A DNA stretch of 64,000 nucleotides, taken from positions 1-64,000 of the forward strand of contig NZ_JACRSX010000010.1 in assembly GCF_014384985.1 (NCBI RefSeq), given 5' to 3'. The translations under genes and the position numbers were made by a program. The stretch is from Jutongia huaianensis. GTDB lineage: Bacteria; Bacillota; Clostridia; Lachnospirales; Lachnospiraceae. This document shows positions 41,805-50,853 of the stretch, piece by piece. Each line of letters begins with the position of its first letter. Positions within the stretch are counted from its first letter, which is position 1. The notes under the pieces are model-generated. The model was not told the origin of the DNA. It did not search any database and saw only the letters and a program-made list of their open reading frames with translations.

Positions 41805-44516
41805 TTGAGAAAGAGAATCGCAGTGTTATCCTCGCAATTGGAGGAAAATTACCAGAAAAATTTCATGCAGGGTTTTTTGGAGCGGGCATTTGCTTTTGAT
41901 TTTGATGTCTGCACCTTTGCCACTTATCGGAAGTATCAGGATACGTCAGAGCGGGAAGCAGGAGAGACAAGTATTTTCTCTTTAATTGATTACGATGCTT
42001 TTGACGGTGTGATTGTTTTGCCGGAAACGTTGCAGACGCCCGGTCTGATGCTGCGTCTGGAGGAGCAGTTCCGGAGCAGATTTCATGGGCGGCTTCTATA
42101 TGTCGATCGGAAAAGTGACGAGTACGACTATATCATGCTGGATCATTACAAGCCGATTAAAAGAATGGTATCTCATCTGATCGAAGAGCACGGCATGAGA
42201 GATATCATCTTTTTGACAGGTCCCCGGTATAATGCACATTCTGTGCAGCGTCTGCATGGATTTGTGGATGCCATGGCAGAGCATGGACTGGACGCCGGAG
42301 ATGACAGGATATTTTATGGTGATTACTGGTACGATGGTGGTCATGATATGGTACGGGAGTTGATGGAACGGAGGCAGAAGCTTCCGGAGGCGATCGCCTG
42401 TGCTAATGATCTGATGGCGGTCGGCGTTGCCGAGGCTCTGGCAGATCGTGGAATCCGTGTGCCGGAGGATATTGCCATTGTGGGTTATGATTCTGTACCG
42501 GAGGGAAAGGAAAGCCCTAGTCCCATTACATCTATGGATATTCCGTCAAGGGAGTTTGGACAGTATGCGGCAGAGTGCATCCGAAGCCTTTTGGATGGAC
42601 AGAAACTGCCGGAGTTTACTTATGAACCACCGTTATTTATCGGTGGAAGCTGTGGTTGCCACTGTGAGAGTGTGATACCGCGAAAGATCGTACGGGATCA
42701 GTGGTCTACTGATGTTTCCCGCAAGAGCTTTTATTCTAACTTTAATCATCTGACAGAGGACTGGATCTCACAGAATACCTTTCAGGAGCTGATGGATGCG
42801 GTTCAGACATACAGCTACCAGATCAGGGAGTTTGACAGCTTTCATGTTTGTGTAAATGATCTTTGGATCCGGGAGGACAAGCCGGCTAGTGTTAATATTG
42901 TGAAGGGACATTATACAGACCGGATTGCACCGGTGCTTCATTGTGGACCGTCCGGTAAAGGAGAGGATCGTCTGGAATTTACGGAAACTTTTCCGAGAGA
43001 ACAAATGCTTCCTGAGATTTATGAGGAGAGTGTTACACCCAAGGCATACATTTTTACCCCTCTTTATTTTGAGGATATGTGTTTTGGGTATGCTGTGATC
43101 AGCTACGGGAACGAGCCAAAGGCATATGATGAACGTTATTATATGTGGTTACATAATCTGATGATCGGTATGGAGTGTTTCCGGCGTATGGATGCGCTGC
43201 AGAGGACAAACCGCCGGGCACAGGAGCGCAAGATTCATGATGAATTGACGGGCATGTTTAATTATACCGGCTTTGTGAAGCATTCTAAACCAATGGTGGA
43301 GAGGGCCTGTGAGGAAAATAAATATGTCAGTGTTCTGGCGATGGATATGGCGAGTCTGGACAAGATCAACGAAAAGTTTGGCAGAACAGAGGGGGATCAT
43401 GCGATTCAGAAGGTTGCACAGATCATCCAGAAGTGTGCGGATGAAGGTGCGATGTGCTGCCGGCTGGGGGATGATGAGTTCATTATGGCAGAGCTTACCG
43501 ATGAAGCAACTCATGAGAGGATTCATACGGTACGCAGAGAGATTGACCAGATGCTGGAGGAGTATAATGGGTCTTCTGACTGTAAATATGAAATGAGGCT
43601 GTTTAGTGGCAGCAAGACAGAGCGTGTGAAGGATCTGGTGGAGATGGAAGATCTGGTCAATGCAGCCGTGAGCCGCAAGAATGGACGCAAAGCAAGTGAA
43701 AAACGGATTACCGGTGATGCAACACTTTCTGCTCAGGAGCAGGAACAGGCTGCTTTGGTGAAAAAGGTGCTGGATGAGAATTTGTTTGTCTATCATTTCC
43801 AACCGATCGTCAGTGCGAAGGATGGTTCCATTGTGGCGTATGAAGCACTGATGAGAGCACAGATCTATCCAATGATATCGCCTCTTGACATTATTAAATA
43901 TGCATCTCATCTGGAACGGTTGTATGATGTGGAGAGAGCTACCTTCTTCAACATCCTTCATCTGGTGGATGAGAGAGAGAAGGAACTGGCAGGGAAAAAG
44001 ATCTTTATCAACAGTATACCGGGCAGCCAGCTTTCCGGAGAGGAAGCGGCAGTGCTGAAGCAGAAGCTTACAGAGCATGCAGATAGTGTGGTTGTGGAGC
44101 TGACGGAGCAGACCGAGGCAGATGACAAGACGCTGGCGGATATGAAGAGCGGTTATGAGAAAATGGGAATTGAGACAGCGGTTGACGATTACGGCACAGG
44201 ATATTCTAATATTGTGAATCTGTTGCGTTATATGCCGAATTATGTGAAAGTAGACCGGATGCTGCTCAGCGGGATTCAGGATAATCCACAGAAACAGCAT
44301 TTTGTTAAGGATATTGTGATCTTCGCCCATGAAAATCATTTTCAGGTACTTGCCGAGGGTGTAGAGACTTCGGAGGAGCTGGAAACGGTGATCAAGCTTG
44401 GGGTAGATCTGATCCAGGGGTACTACACGGCCAGACCAAATCCGGATATTCTTGGCAGGATTGACAGTAACATTGAGGAGGAGATCTGCCGGTATCAGAA
44501 GGAGCGGGTATCGTAA
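41805..44516 (+). CDS. LacI-type sensor fused to GGDEF and EAL domains
   Basis: 903-residue cytoplasmic c-di-GMP enzyme. Residues about 1-285 form a LacI/PBP1-like effector domain without a DNA-binding helix (KRIAVLSSQL start, AIACANDLMAVGVAEALADRG, VGYDSVPEGKESPSPITSMD). A GAF-like linker spans about 290-465. The GGDEF domain (about 475-625) has RLGDDEFIM, so GGDEF is altered to GDDEF. The EAL domain (about 650-895) retains YEALMRA, VVELTEQTE, VDDYGTGYSNIVNLL, KVDRML and LAEGVETSEE. Phosphodiesterase activity is therefore likely and cyclase activity doubtful. A sugar-like ligand probably controls it. TTG start with a purine-rich GAGGGAGA upstream. c-di-GMP control fits the motility genes in the window. 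Confidence 0.88.
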   Translation: MRKRIAVLSSQLEENYQKNFMQGFLERAFAFDFDVCTFATYRKYQDTSEREAGETSIFSLIDYDAFDGVIVLPETLQTPGLMLRLEEQFRSRFHGRLLYVDRKSDEYDYIMLDHYKPIKRMVSHLIEEHGMRDIIFLTGPRYNAHSVQRLHGFVDAMAEHGLDAGDDRIFYGDYWYDGGHDMVRELMERRQKLPEAIACANDLMAVGVAEALADRGIRVPEDIAIVGYDSVPEGKESPSPITSMDIPSREFGQYAAECIRSLLDGQKLPEFTYEPPLFIGGSCGCHCESVIPRKIVRDQWSTDVSRKSFYSNFNHLTEDWISQNTFQELMDAVQTYSYQIREFDSFHVCVNDLWIREDKPASVNIVKGHYTDRIAPVLHCGPSGKGEDRLEFTETFPREQMLPEIYEESVTPKAYIFTPLYFEDMCFGYAVISYGNEPKAYDERYYMWLHNLMIGMECFRRMDALQRTNRRAQERKIHDELTGMFNYTGFVKHSKPMVERACEENKYVSVLAMDMASLDKINEKFGRTEGDHAIQKVAQIIQKCADEGAMCCRLGDDEFIMAELTDEATHERIHTVRREIDQMLEEYNGSSDCKYEMRLFSGSKTERVKDLVEMEDLVNAAVSRKNGRKASEKRITGDATLSAQEQEQAALVKKVLDENLFVYHFQPIVSAKDGSIVAYEALMRAQIYPMISPLDIIKYASHLERLYDVERATFFNILHLVDEREKELAGKKIFINSIPGSQLSGEEAAVLKQKLTEHADSVVVELTEQTEADDKTLADMKSGYEKMGIETAVDDYGTGYSNIVNLLRYMPNYVKVDRMLLSGIQDNPQKQHFVKDIVIFAHENHFQVLAEGVETSEELETVIKLGVDLIQGYYTARPNPDILGRIDSNIEEEICRYQKERVS

Positions 44517-44570
44517 AGAATGTTTATTTGATGTATCAGAACATTGAATTTTATAGTTTGATTAAAATAT

Positions 44571-44604
44571 AAAAGTCATCACAGAACATTTGTGATGACT
44601 TTTT
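44571..44604. terminator. Bidirectional terminator between the GGDEF/EAL gene and hisS
   Basis: AAAAGTCATCACA pairs with TGTGATGACTTTT (13 bp, 7-nt loop). It serves convergent transcripts from both sides. Confidence 0.85.
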
Positions 44605-44657
44605 GATATTTATAAATTAAGACGCCGGTATTTATCCGGATGATATGCCGGGGCTGT

Positions 44658-45899
44658 TTATTCACCAAACAGCTTCACGCCATCCTCCTGTCCATAGACA
44701 GCAAATCCATCAAAGCCCTGTGTTTCCAGCTTGTTCAGATATTTTCCGAGCTTCTTTGGACGGGCAATAACAGAAACGATATAGTCATTCCGTAAGTCCT
44801 CTGCGTAGATCAGAGCTTCTGCATAGGTGTCGGTATCGTAGAATACGGCAATTTTCTTTTTGCGGTTTGGAATAGAGCAGTTCTGCTCCATCAAGATACC
44901 GAAGATACGCTCAAAGCCAATCGAGAAGCCGACGGCCGGGATATCTTCATTCAGGAACTTGCCGATCAGATTGTCGTAACGTCCGCCACCTGCCACGGCA
45001 CCGCTGTAGCCTGCTGCTTCCACCTCGAAAATAGTGCCGGTGTAATAGCCCTGTCCACGTACAAGGGAAGGACAAAATTCCACAGGAATCGTACCCTTTG
45101 AAACGGTTGTGACAGCATCAATGATACGCTGCAGTTCCGTTACATACGAAGCATCACATACGTTTGCTACGGAATCCAATGTCAGGGTGCCGTCTGCAAA
45201 AAGAGCAATAAATTTATCAATGCAGGTCTGGTTAAAGCCATTTTCCTCCAGCTCTGCCTTCACACCGTCAATACCGATCTTATCCTGCTTATCAAAGATG
45301 ATCGCAAGCTTTTCATTGTCCTCCGTTGAAAAGCCGGCATAAGCAAAGATATCGCTTAAGATCCGGCGGTCATTGATCTTTACCTTATAATCAGAAAGTC
45401 CCACGCGGTTCAGGGCCTTTGTGGTAGTCAGGATCAGCTCGATCTCCGCGTCTCTGGATTCGTTTCCGATAATATCAATATCACACTGCATAAACTCGCG
45501 GAGACGACCCTTCTGGGGACGTTCCGCACGGTATACACGATCCATCTGGATCACTTTAAACGGCGACAAAAGTTCGTTACGGTTATTGGCATAGTAACGG
45601 GAAAGAGGCAGCGTCAGGTCGTAACGCAGTCCCATATCCGCAAGCTCCTTCTCGGTCGGGTGCACCCCTGCAAGGGCACTGTCCAGTTTTTTGCCTCGTT
45701 TTAATATTTTAAAGATCAGGTTCAGATTTTCTCCACCCTCACTTTTGTCCAGATTGACAGAATCCTCGATGATCGGGGTGGTAATACGCTGAAATCCTGC
45801 GCTGCTGTATGTTTCCATAATAATATTCTGTAAATAATCCCGGATCTCTGTTTCCTTTGGAAGATAATCCCTGGTTCCCTTGACTGGTGTAGCTTTCAT
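44658..45899 (-). CDS. hisS: Histidyl-tRNA synthetase
   Basis: 413-residue class II synthetase that charges tRNA-His. Motif 1 region GFQRITTPIIEDSVNL, motif 2 DRVYRAERPQKGRLREFMQCDID, the histidine-binding segment SLVRGQGYYTGTIFEVE and AVAGGGRYDNLIGKF, and motif 3 AVGFSIGFERI are visible. The C-terminal domain (about 330-413) looks divergent from the usual anticodon-binding domain. HisZ is considered less likely because the histidine-binding Arg and motif 2 fit HisRS. ATG 45899 follows AAAGGA by 9 nt. Confidence 0.85.
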   Translation of the reverse strand: MKATPVKGTRDYLPKETEIRDYLQNIIMETYSSAGFQRITTPIIEDSVNLDKSEGGENLNLIFKILKRGKKLDSALAGVHPTEKELADMGLRYDLTLPLSRYYANNRNELLSPFKVIQMDRVYRAERPQKGRLREFMQCDIDIIGNESRDAEIELILTTTKALNRVGLSDYKVKINDRRILSDIFAYAGFSTEDNEKLAIIFDKQDKIGIDGVKAELEENGFNQTCIDKFIALFADGTLTLDSVANVCDASYVTELQRIIDAVTTVSKGTIPVEFCPSLVRGQGYYTGTIFEVEAAGYSGAVAGGGRYDNLIGKFLNEDIPAVGFSIGFERIFGILMEQNCSIPNRKKKIAVFYDTDTYAEALIYAEDLRNDYIVSVIARPKKLGKYLNKLETQGFDGFAVYGQEDGVKLFGE

Positions 45900-45998
45900 A
45901 ATTGACATTCCTTTCTTGTTATATAGTAACAAAAATGATTTTATCACAGCAAGTCCTAAATCACAAGTGCACTGTAGGGAATAATATATGCCGGATGT

Positions 45999-46027
45999 TT
46001 GACTTATGCTTTATAATAGTGTAAAAT
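45999..46027 (+). promoter_or_regulatory. Promoter of asd
   Basis: TTGACT (45999-46004), 17-nt spacer, TAAAAT (46022-46027). It lies in the 190-bp gap between divergent hisS and asd, with a leader of about 55 nt. Confidence 0.5.
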
Positions 46028-46089
46028 CGGAGAAAATGCGAAAGAAGAATTATACGCAATTTTCAGAAAAAGTTATTTTGGAGGTCATC

Positions 46090-47187
46090 ATGGATAAGAA
46101 GTTAAAAGTAGGTATCCTTGGAGGTACCGGAATGGTAGGACAGAGATTTATCTCTTTGCTGGAAAACCACCCTTGGTTTGAGGTTGTTGCAATTGCAGCC
46201 AGCCCAAGAAGCGCAGGCAAGAAGTATGAGGATGCCATTGGCGGACGCTGGAAAATGACAACACCGATGCCGGAAGCTGTCAAAAACATTATCGTTGAGG
46301 ATGTCAGCAACGTAGAAGAGGTTGCTTCTAAGGTTGATTTCGTATTCAGCGCAGTTGATATGAGCAAGGACGAGATCAAGAAGATCGAGGAAGAGTATGC
46401 AAAGACTGAGACTCCTGTTGTATCCAATAACAGTGCCCACAGATGGACTCCTGATGTACCGATGGTTGTGCCGGAGTTGAATCCGGAGCACTTAGAGGTA
46501 ATAGAGTCACAGAAGAAGCGTCTGGGAACGACCAGAGGTTTTATCGCAGTTAAGCCGAACTGCTCTATCCAGAGCTACACGCCTGCACTTCACGCATTAA
46601 AGAAGGCAGGTTATGAGCCAAAGACGGTTGTTGCTACCACATATCAGGCGATTTCCGGAGCAGGTAAGACATTTAAGGACTGGCCGGAGATGGAGGGCAA
46701 TATCATTCCGTTTATCGGTGGTGAGGAAGAGAAGAGCGAGCAGGAGCCGCTTCGTATCTGGGGTCATATTGAGAATGGCGAGATCGTAAAGGCTGACGGT
46801 CCGGTGATCACGACACAGTGTATCCGTGTTCCGGTATTAAACGGTCATACAGCGGCTGTATTTGTTACTTTCGAGGAGGGCAAGAAGCCTTCTAAGGAAG
46901 AGATCATCCGCGTATGGAGAGAGTATTCCGGAGTACCACAGGAGCTGAAGCTTCCTAGTGCACCGGAGCATTTCATCCAGTATCTTGAGGATGATAACCG
47001 TCCACAGGTATCCATGGATGTAGATTATGAAAATGGTTTTGGCGTATCTATGGGACGTCTCCGTGAGGATACTGTATTTGATTATAAGTTTGTAGGTTTA
47101 TCCCACAATACAGTCAGAGGAGCAGCCGGCGGTGCCGTACTTACTGCAGAGCTTCTGACAGCCAAGAAATATATTACAGCAAAATAA
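46090..47187 (+). CDS. asd: Aspartate-semialdehyde dehydrogenase
   Basis: 365-residue NADPH-dependent enzyme for lysine, methionine and threonine synthesis. The N-terminal Rossmann motif is VGILGGTGMVGQRFISLL; the catalytic Cys is in FIAVKPNCSIQSYTPAL; YQAISGAGK and RVPVLNGHTAAVFVTF follow. The sequence is of the fungal/archaeal-like ASADH branch found in many clostridia. GGAGG lies 5 nt before ATG 46090; upstream in-frame codons from 46006 lack such a site. Confidence 0.95.
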   Translation: MDKKLKVGILGGTGMVGQRFISLLENHPWFEVVAIAASPRSAGKKYEDAIGGRWKMTTPMPEAVKNIIVEDVSNVEEVASKVDFVFSAVDMSKDEIKKIEEEYAKTETPVVSNNSAHRWTPDVPMVVPELNPEHLEVIESQKKRLGTTRGFIAVKPNCSIQSYTPALHALKKAGYEPKTVVATTYQAISGAGKTFKDWPEMEGNIIPFIGGEEEKSEQEPLRIWGHIENGEIVKADGPVITTQCIRVPVLNGHTAAVFVTFEEGKKPSKEEIIRVWREYSGVPQELKLPSAPEHFIQYLEDDNRPQVSMDVDYENGFGVSMGRLREDTVFDYKFVGLSHNTVRGAAGGAVLTAELLTAKKYITAK

Positions 47188-47255
47188 TCAAGGGATTCAT
47201 TAACTGCAGTATAATAAGACACATTTCGATGAGTATAAGGGAGTGAGGTGGCTGC

Positions 47256-47660
47256 ATGAATGCATATAGGATCTTAGTTAAAGGAATTGTAAAGAGAGAT
47301 GATAAATATCTCATTATTGAAAAATGGTACGATGATAATATCATGGATCCTTACCAGTGGGAGTTTCTGGATGGAGAAGCCGAGTTTGGCGAGTCGCCGG
47401 ATGTGGCTGTGATCCGTATGATCCAGGAGCAGACAGGTCTTACGGCGGAGGTTGACCGCATCTTATATACCTGGACATTTATGGTGGGTTCCGTATGCAG
47501 TCTTGGTCTGACATATCTTTGTTATACAGATATGGAAGAAGATGACGTACAGCTATCTGAGGATCTTCACGATTGCCGCTGGGTATCCGCTGATGAGTTT
47601 GGTGAGTTCATATCCAATCAGAGGATGCTGGAGGATATCGAGAAAGCAGAATTATATTAA
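47256..47660 (+). CDS. Nudix-fold protein with a degenerate Nudix box
   Basis: 134-residue Nudix-like protein. The box reads GEAEFGESPDVAVIRMIQEQ, then TGL, against G-x5-E-x7-R-E-U-x-E-E-x-G-U: spacing, the Arg, the Gly residues and one core Glu are kept. The Glu after Arg is Met, and the second of the EE pair is Gln. Loss of two metal ligands suggests weak or no hydrolase activity, perhaps a binding role. It lies between asd and the pyrimidine genes; GTGAGG lies before the ATG. Confidence 0.75.
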   Translation: MNAYRILVKGIVKRDDKYLIIEKWYDDNIMDPYQWEFLDGEAEFGESPDVAVIRMIQEQTGLTAEVDRILYTWTFMVGSVCSLGLTYLCYTDMEEDDVQLSEDLHDCRWVSADEFGEFISNQRMLEDIEKAELY

Positions 47661-47732
47661 AAGAAAAGGGGTGTCAATGCCGGATGGCTGACATCCCTGT
47701 TTTTAGTACGAAATGAAATGGACGGTGATGCA

Positions 47733-49022
47733 ATGAAAATTTTGATCAAGAATGGAAAGCTGGTGGACCCGGCAAATGATATTGATGCGTTTTATGATGT
47801 GCTGATCGAGGAGGATAAGGTAGCTCGTGTTTCACAGGATATTGATCCGAATATTCTGGGAGAGGGAGACAGACTGATCGATGCCTTTGGCAAGGTTGTG
47901 ATGCCGGGCTTTATTGATCTGCATGTACATTTGAGAGAGCCGGGTTTTGAATATAAAGAAACGATCAGGACAGGTTGTGAGGCTGCCGCCCACGGCGGTG
48001 TGACCAGTATATGTCCGATGCCAAATACGAAGCCGGTCATTGACTCTCCGGAGAGAGTCCGGAATCTGCTGGAGCGGGCAAAGGATGCACCGGTACATGT
48101 GTTACCGATCGGAGCCGTAACCATTGGACAGGAGGGAAAGGAGCTTGCAGATATTGAAGGCATGCAGGAGACCGGTATTGTTGCTTTGAGTGAGGATGGC
48201 AAATCAGTGATGGACAGTCTGTTATTCCGTCATGCCATGGAGCAGGCAGCACAATATGAGATTCCGATGTTTTCACACTGTGAAGATAAGGCGCTGGTAG
48301 ACGGCGGTGTGATGAATGCAGGAGATAAAGCAGAAGAACTGGGACTTCCGGGTATTACCAATGCGGTAGAGGATGTGATCGTTGCCAGGGATATTCTGAT
48401 CAGCAAGGAGACGGGAGCACAGCTTCATCTCTGCCATTGTTCTACAGCAGACAGTGCGTTGCTGGTAGGAATGGCAAAGGATCAGGGGCTTCGTGTGACG
48501 GCAGAGGTGTGTCCACACCACTTTACGATGTCGGATCAGGAGATCACCGAGGATGACGGTCGTTTTAAAATGAATCCGCCACTGCGCAGTCCAAAGGATG
48601 TACAGGCTTTAAAAGATGCTCTGGCATCAGGTGTTATGGATGTCATTTCTACGGATCACGCTCCTCACGGAGCTCAGGAGAAGGCACAGAGTATGAAGAA
48701 AGCTCCGTTTGGTATTGTTGGACTGGAGACCTCCTTTGCGCTTGGATTTACAGAACTGGTACAGGGTGGATATCTGTCTTTAGCCCAGTTAGTAGAGAAA
48801 ATGAGTGTCAACCCGGCGAGAGTGCTGGGAATTGATAAAGGAAATCTGGCTGTGGGAAAAACGGCGGATCTGGTGATTGCCGATGTGGAGCATGAATATG
48901 AGATTGACAGCAGCAGCTTTGCTTCTATGGGCAGAAATACCCCATTTGACGGGAAAAAGGTTACAGGACGGGTGGTAACGACCATTGTAGATGGTAAAAT
49001 TGTTTATGAATATAGTAGATAA
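47733..49022 (+). CDS. pyrC: Dihydroorotase
   Basis: 429-residue zinc amidohydrolase, third step of pyrimidine synthesis. Metal site GFIDLHVHLREPGFEYKETI, SHCEDKALV, HLCHCSTADSA and catalytic STDHAPHG are present; the length fits the class I, PyrC-multifunctional-like form. ATG 47733 (MKILIKNGKLVDP) matches the family, with GGTGA upstream; ATG 47718 is the alternative. First gene of the pyrC-F-K-D cluster; pyrF starts 19 nt downstream. No PyrR-type attenuator was recognised upstream. Confidence 0.94.
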   Translation: MKILIKNGKLVDPANDIDAFYDVLIEEDKVARVSQDIDPNILGEGDRLIDAFGKVVMPGFIDLHVHLREPGFEYKETIRTGCEAAAHGGVTSICPMPNTKPVIDSPERVRNLLERAKDAPVHVLPIGAVTIGQEGKELADIEGMQETGIVALSEDGKSVMDSLLFRHAMEQAAQYEIPMFSHCEDKALVDGGVMNAGDKAEELGLPGITNAVEDVIVARDILISKETGAQLHLCHCSTADSALLVGMAKDQGLRVTAEVCPHHFTMSDQEITEDDGRFKMNPPLRSPKDVQALKDALASGVMDVISTDHAPHGAQEKAQSMKKAPFGIVGLETSFALGFTELVQGGYLSLAQLVEKMSVNPARVLGIDKGNLAVGKTADLVIADVEHEYEIDSSSFASMGRNTPFDGKKVTGRVVTTIVDGKIVYEYSR

Positions 49023-49041
49023 TGGAAAGGACAGGTAAAAA

Positions 49042-49962
49042 ATGATCAATAAATTAGTGGCAGAGATTAAGAAGAAAGATGCACCGGTAGTCGTTGGACT
49101 GGATCCGATGCTTGGTTATGTACCGGAGCATCTGACAAAGAAAGCCTTTGAGGAGTTCGGGGAGACTCTGGAGGGAGCAGCAGAGGCAATCTGGCAGTAT
49201 AATAAGGGTATCGTGGATGCAGTTTATGATCTGATCCCGGCTGTGAAGCCACAGATTGCTATGTATGAGCAGTTTGGTATTCCAGGTATGATGGCGTTCA
49301 AAAAGACAGTGGATTACTGTAAGGAGAAGGGACTTGTTGTGATCGGTGATATCAAGCGCGGTGATATCGGATCTACCTCCACCGCTTATGCAGTGGGTCA
49401 CCTGGGAAAGGTTACGGTAGGCAGCAGGCAGTATTACGGCTTTGATGAGGACTTTGTCACCGTGAATCCATATCTGGGAAGTGATGGTGTCAATCCGTTT
49501 ATTGATGTATGTAAGGAAGAGAAAAAGGGAATCTTTGTGCTGGTCAAGACATCGAATCCGTCCAGTGGAGAGTTTCAGGACCGCCTGATCGATGGCAGAC
49601 CGCTTTATGAGCTGGTAGGGGAGAAGGTTGCCGAATGGGGCAGCCAGTGTATGGGAGATGATTACAGCTATGTAGGCTGTGTCGTAGGTGCAACGTATCC
49701 GGAGATGGGCAAGATCCTTCGAAAGATCATGCCAAAAACATATATCCTTGTACCGGGCTATGGTGCGCAGGGCGGAAAGGCATCAGATCTGGCACCGTAC
49801 TTCAATAAAGATGGTCTGGGTGCCATCGTTAATTCCTCCCGTGGTATTATCTGTGCTTACAAGCAGGAGAAATATGCAAAGTTTGGTGCCGGAAATTATG
49901 CGGAGGCATCCAGACAGGCAGTGATCGATATGATCCAGGACATCAACGAGGGTCGTAAATAA
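49042..49962 (+). CDS. pyrF: Orotidine 5'-phosphate decarboxylase (type 2)
   Basis: 306-residue final enzyme making UMP. The catalytic K-D-x-K-x-x-D tetrad is VIGDIKRGDIGSTSTAYA; VVVGLDPMLGYVPE near the start and LVPGYGAQGGKASDL near the end complete the barrel. Length and sequence match the type 2 form. The start has AAAGGACAGG upstream, and pyrK follows by 78 nt. Confidence 0.94.
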   Translation: MINKLVAEIKKKDAPVVVGLDPMLGYVPEHLTKKAFEEFGETLEGAAEAIWQYNKGIVDAVYDLIPAVKPQIAMYEQFGIPGMMAFKKTVDYCKEKGLVVIGDIKRGDIGSTSTAYAVGHLGKVTVGSRQYYGFDEDFVTVNPYLGSDGVNPFIDVCKEEKKGIFVLVKTSNPSSGEFQDRLIDGRPLYELVGEKVAEWGSQCMGDDYSYVGCVVGATYPEMGKILRKIMPKTYILVPGYGAQGGKASDLAPYFNKDGLGAIVNSSRGIICAYKQEKYAKFGAGNYAEASRQAVIDMIQDINEGRK

Positions 49963-50040
49963 CGGAGCGCATGGGAAAAGCATATAATAATGCAGTATCC
50001 TGTGATGTTCATTGATTGCAGAAACAGAATGGAGATAAGA

Positions 50041-50829
50041 ATGGCAGATAAGAAAAAATGTCTGGCTGTTGTGGTAAGCCAGGAGAAAATCACAGAAGGG
50101 ATCTACAGCATGTGGCTGCAGTTTCCGGAGGATTATAATGTTGCCGGGATGGCAGTGCCGGGACAGTTTATTTCAATGTACTGTGGTGAGGGAAGCCGTC
50201 TGCTTCCAAGACCTATCAGCATTTGTGAGATCGAACCGGCACAGAGAAAGCTTCGTGTCGTTTACCGTGTAGCAGGAAAGGGAACCGAGGAGTTTTCCGG
50301 ACTGGAGGAAGGTGCGCAGATTCCTGTTATGGGACCTTTGGGCAATGGCTTTACCAGAAAGAGCGGAAAGGCAGTGCTGATCGGAGGAGGCATCGGAATC
50401 CCGCCGATGCTTGCTCTGGCGAAGGCTTTGAAGGAAGAAGGTGCAGAGGTCTCCGTTGTTCTGGGATATCGGGATGGAGATCTCTTCTTAAAGAAAGAAT
50501 TTGAACCATATGCAGATGTCTATGTATCCACAGAGGACGGCAGTGTAGGAACGAGGGGAAATGTCATTGATGCGATCCGTGAAAATGGTCTGGACGCAGA
50601 TACGATCTACGCCTGTGGTCCTATGCCGATGCTTCGTGGTGTTAAGGCATATGCAGCAGAGAAGGAGACAGAGGCGCAGATTTCTCTGGAAGAGAGAATG
50701 GCTTGTGGTATTGGTGCCTGTCTGGGATGCGTCTGCAATTCTACAGACGTAGACAGTCACAGCCATGTACATAATAAGCGGGTATGCAAGGATGGTCCTG
50801 TTTTTAATGCAGAGGATGTCACATTATAG
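50041..50829 (+). CDS. pyrK: Dihydroorotate dehydrogenase electron-transfer subunit
   Basis: 262-residue FAD/[2Fe-2S] protein that passes electrons from PyrDB to NAD. The FAD domain has RLLPRPISICEIE, the NAD domain GKAVLIGGGIGIPPMLALAKAL, and the C-terminal cluster cysteines are in MACGIGACLGCVCNS and RVCKDGPVF. ATG 50041 follows GGAGA by 5 nt; the longer frame from 49990 is not supported. pyrD follows directly. Confidence 0.93.
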   Translation: MADKKKCLAVVVSQEKITEGIYSMWLQFPEDYNVAGMAVPGQFISMYCGEGSRLLPRPISICEIEPAQRKLRVVYRVAGKGTEEFSGLEEGAQIPVMGPLGNGFTRKSGKAVLIGGGIGIPPMLALAKALKEEGAEVSVVLGYRDGDLFLKKEFEPYADVYVSTEDGSVGTRGNVIDAIRENGLDADTIYACGPMPMLRGVKAYAAEKETEAQISLEERMACGIGACLGCVCNSTDVDSHSHVHNKRVCKDGPVFNAEDVTL

Positions 50830-50853
50830 AAACACAGGACATGGAGGATGAAT

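Noticed and set aside
43149..44339. A long open frame (about 396 codons) on the minus strand inside the GGDEF/EAL gene
   Set aside because: It lies entirely antisense to a gene with clear domain motifs, has no ribosome site or recognisable domain, and is rich in His, Leu and Cys, as expected for the complement of GC-biased codons.
44658..45899. HisZ (ATP phosphoribosyltransferase regulatory subunit) instead of HisRS
   Set aside because: Motif 2 (RAERPQKGRLREF) and the LVRG...YYTG histidine-binding segment fit an active synthetase, and no his operon genes are nearby.
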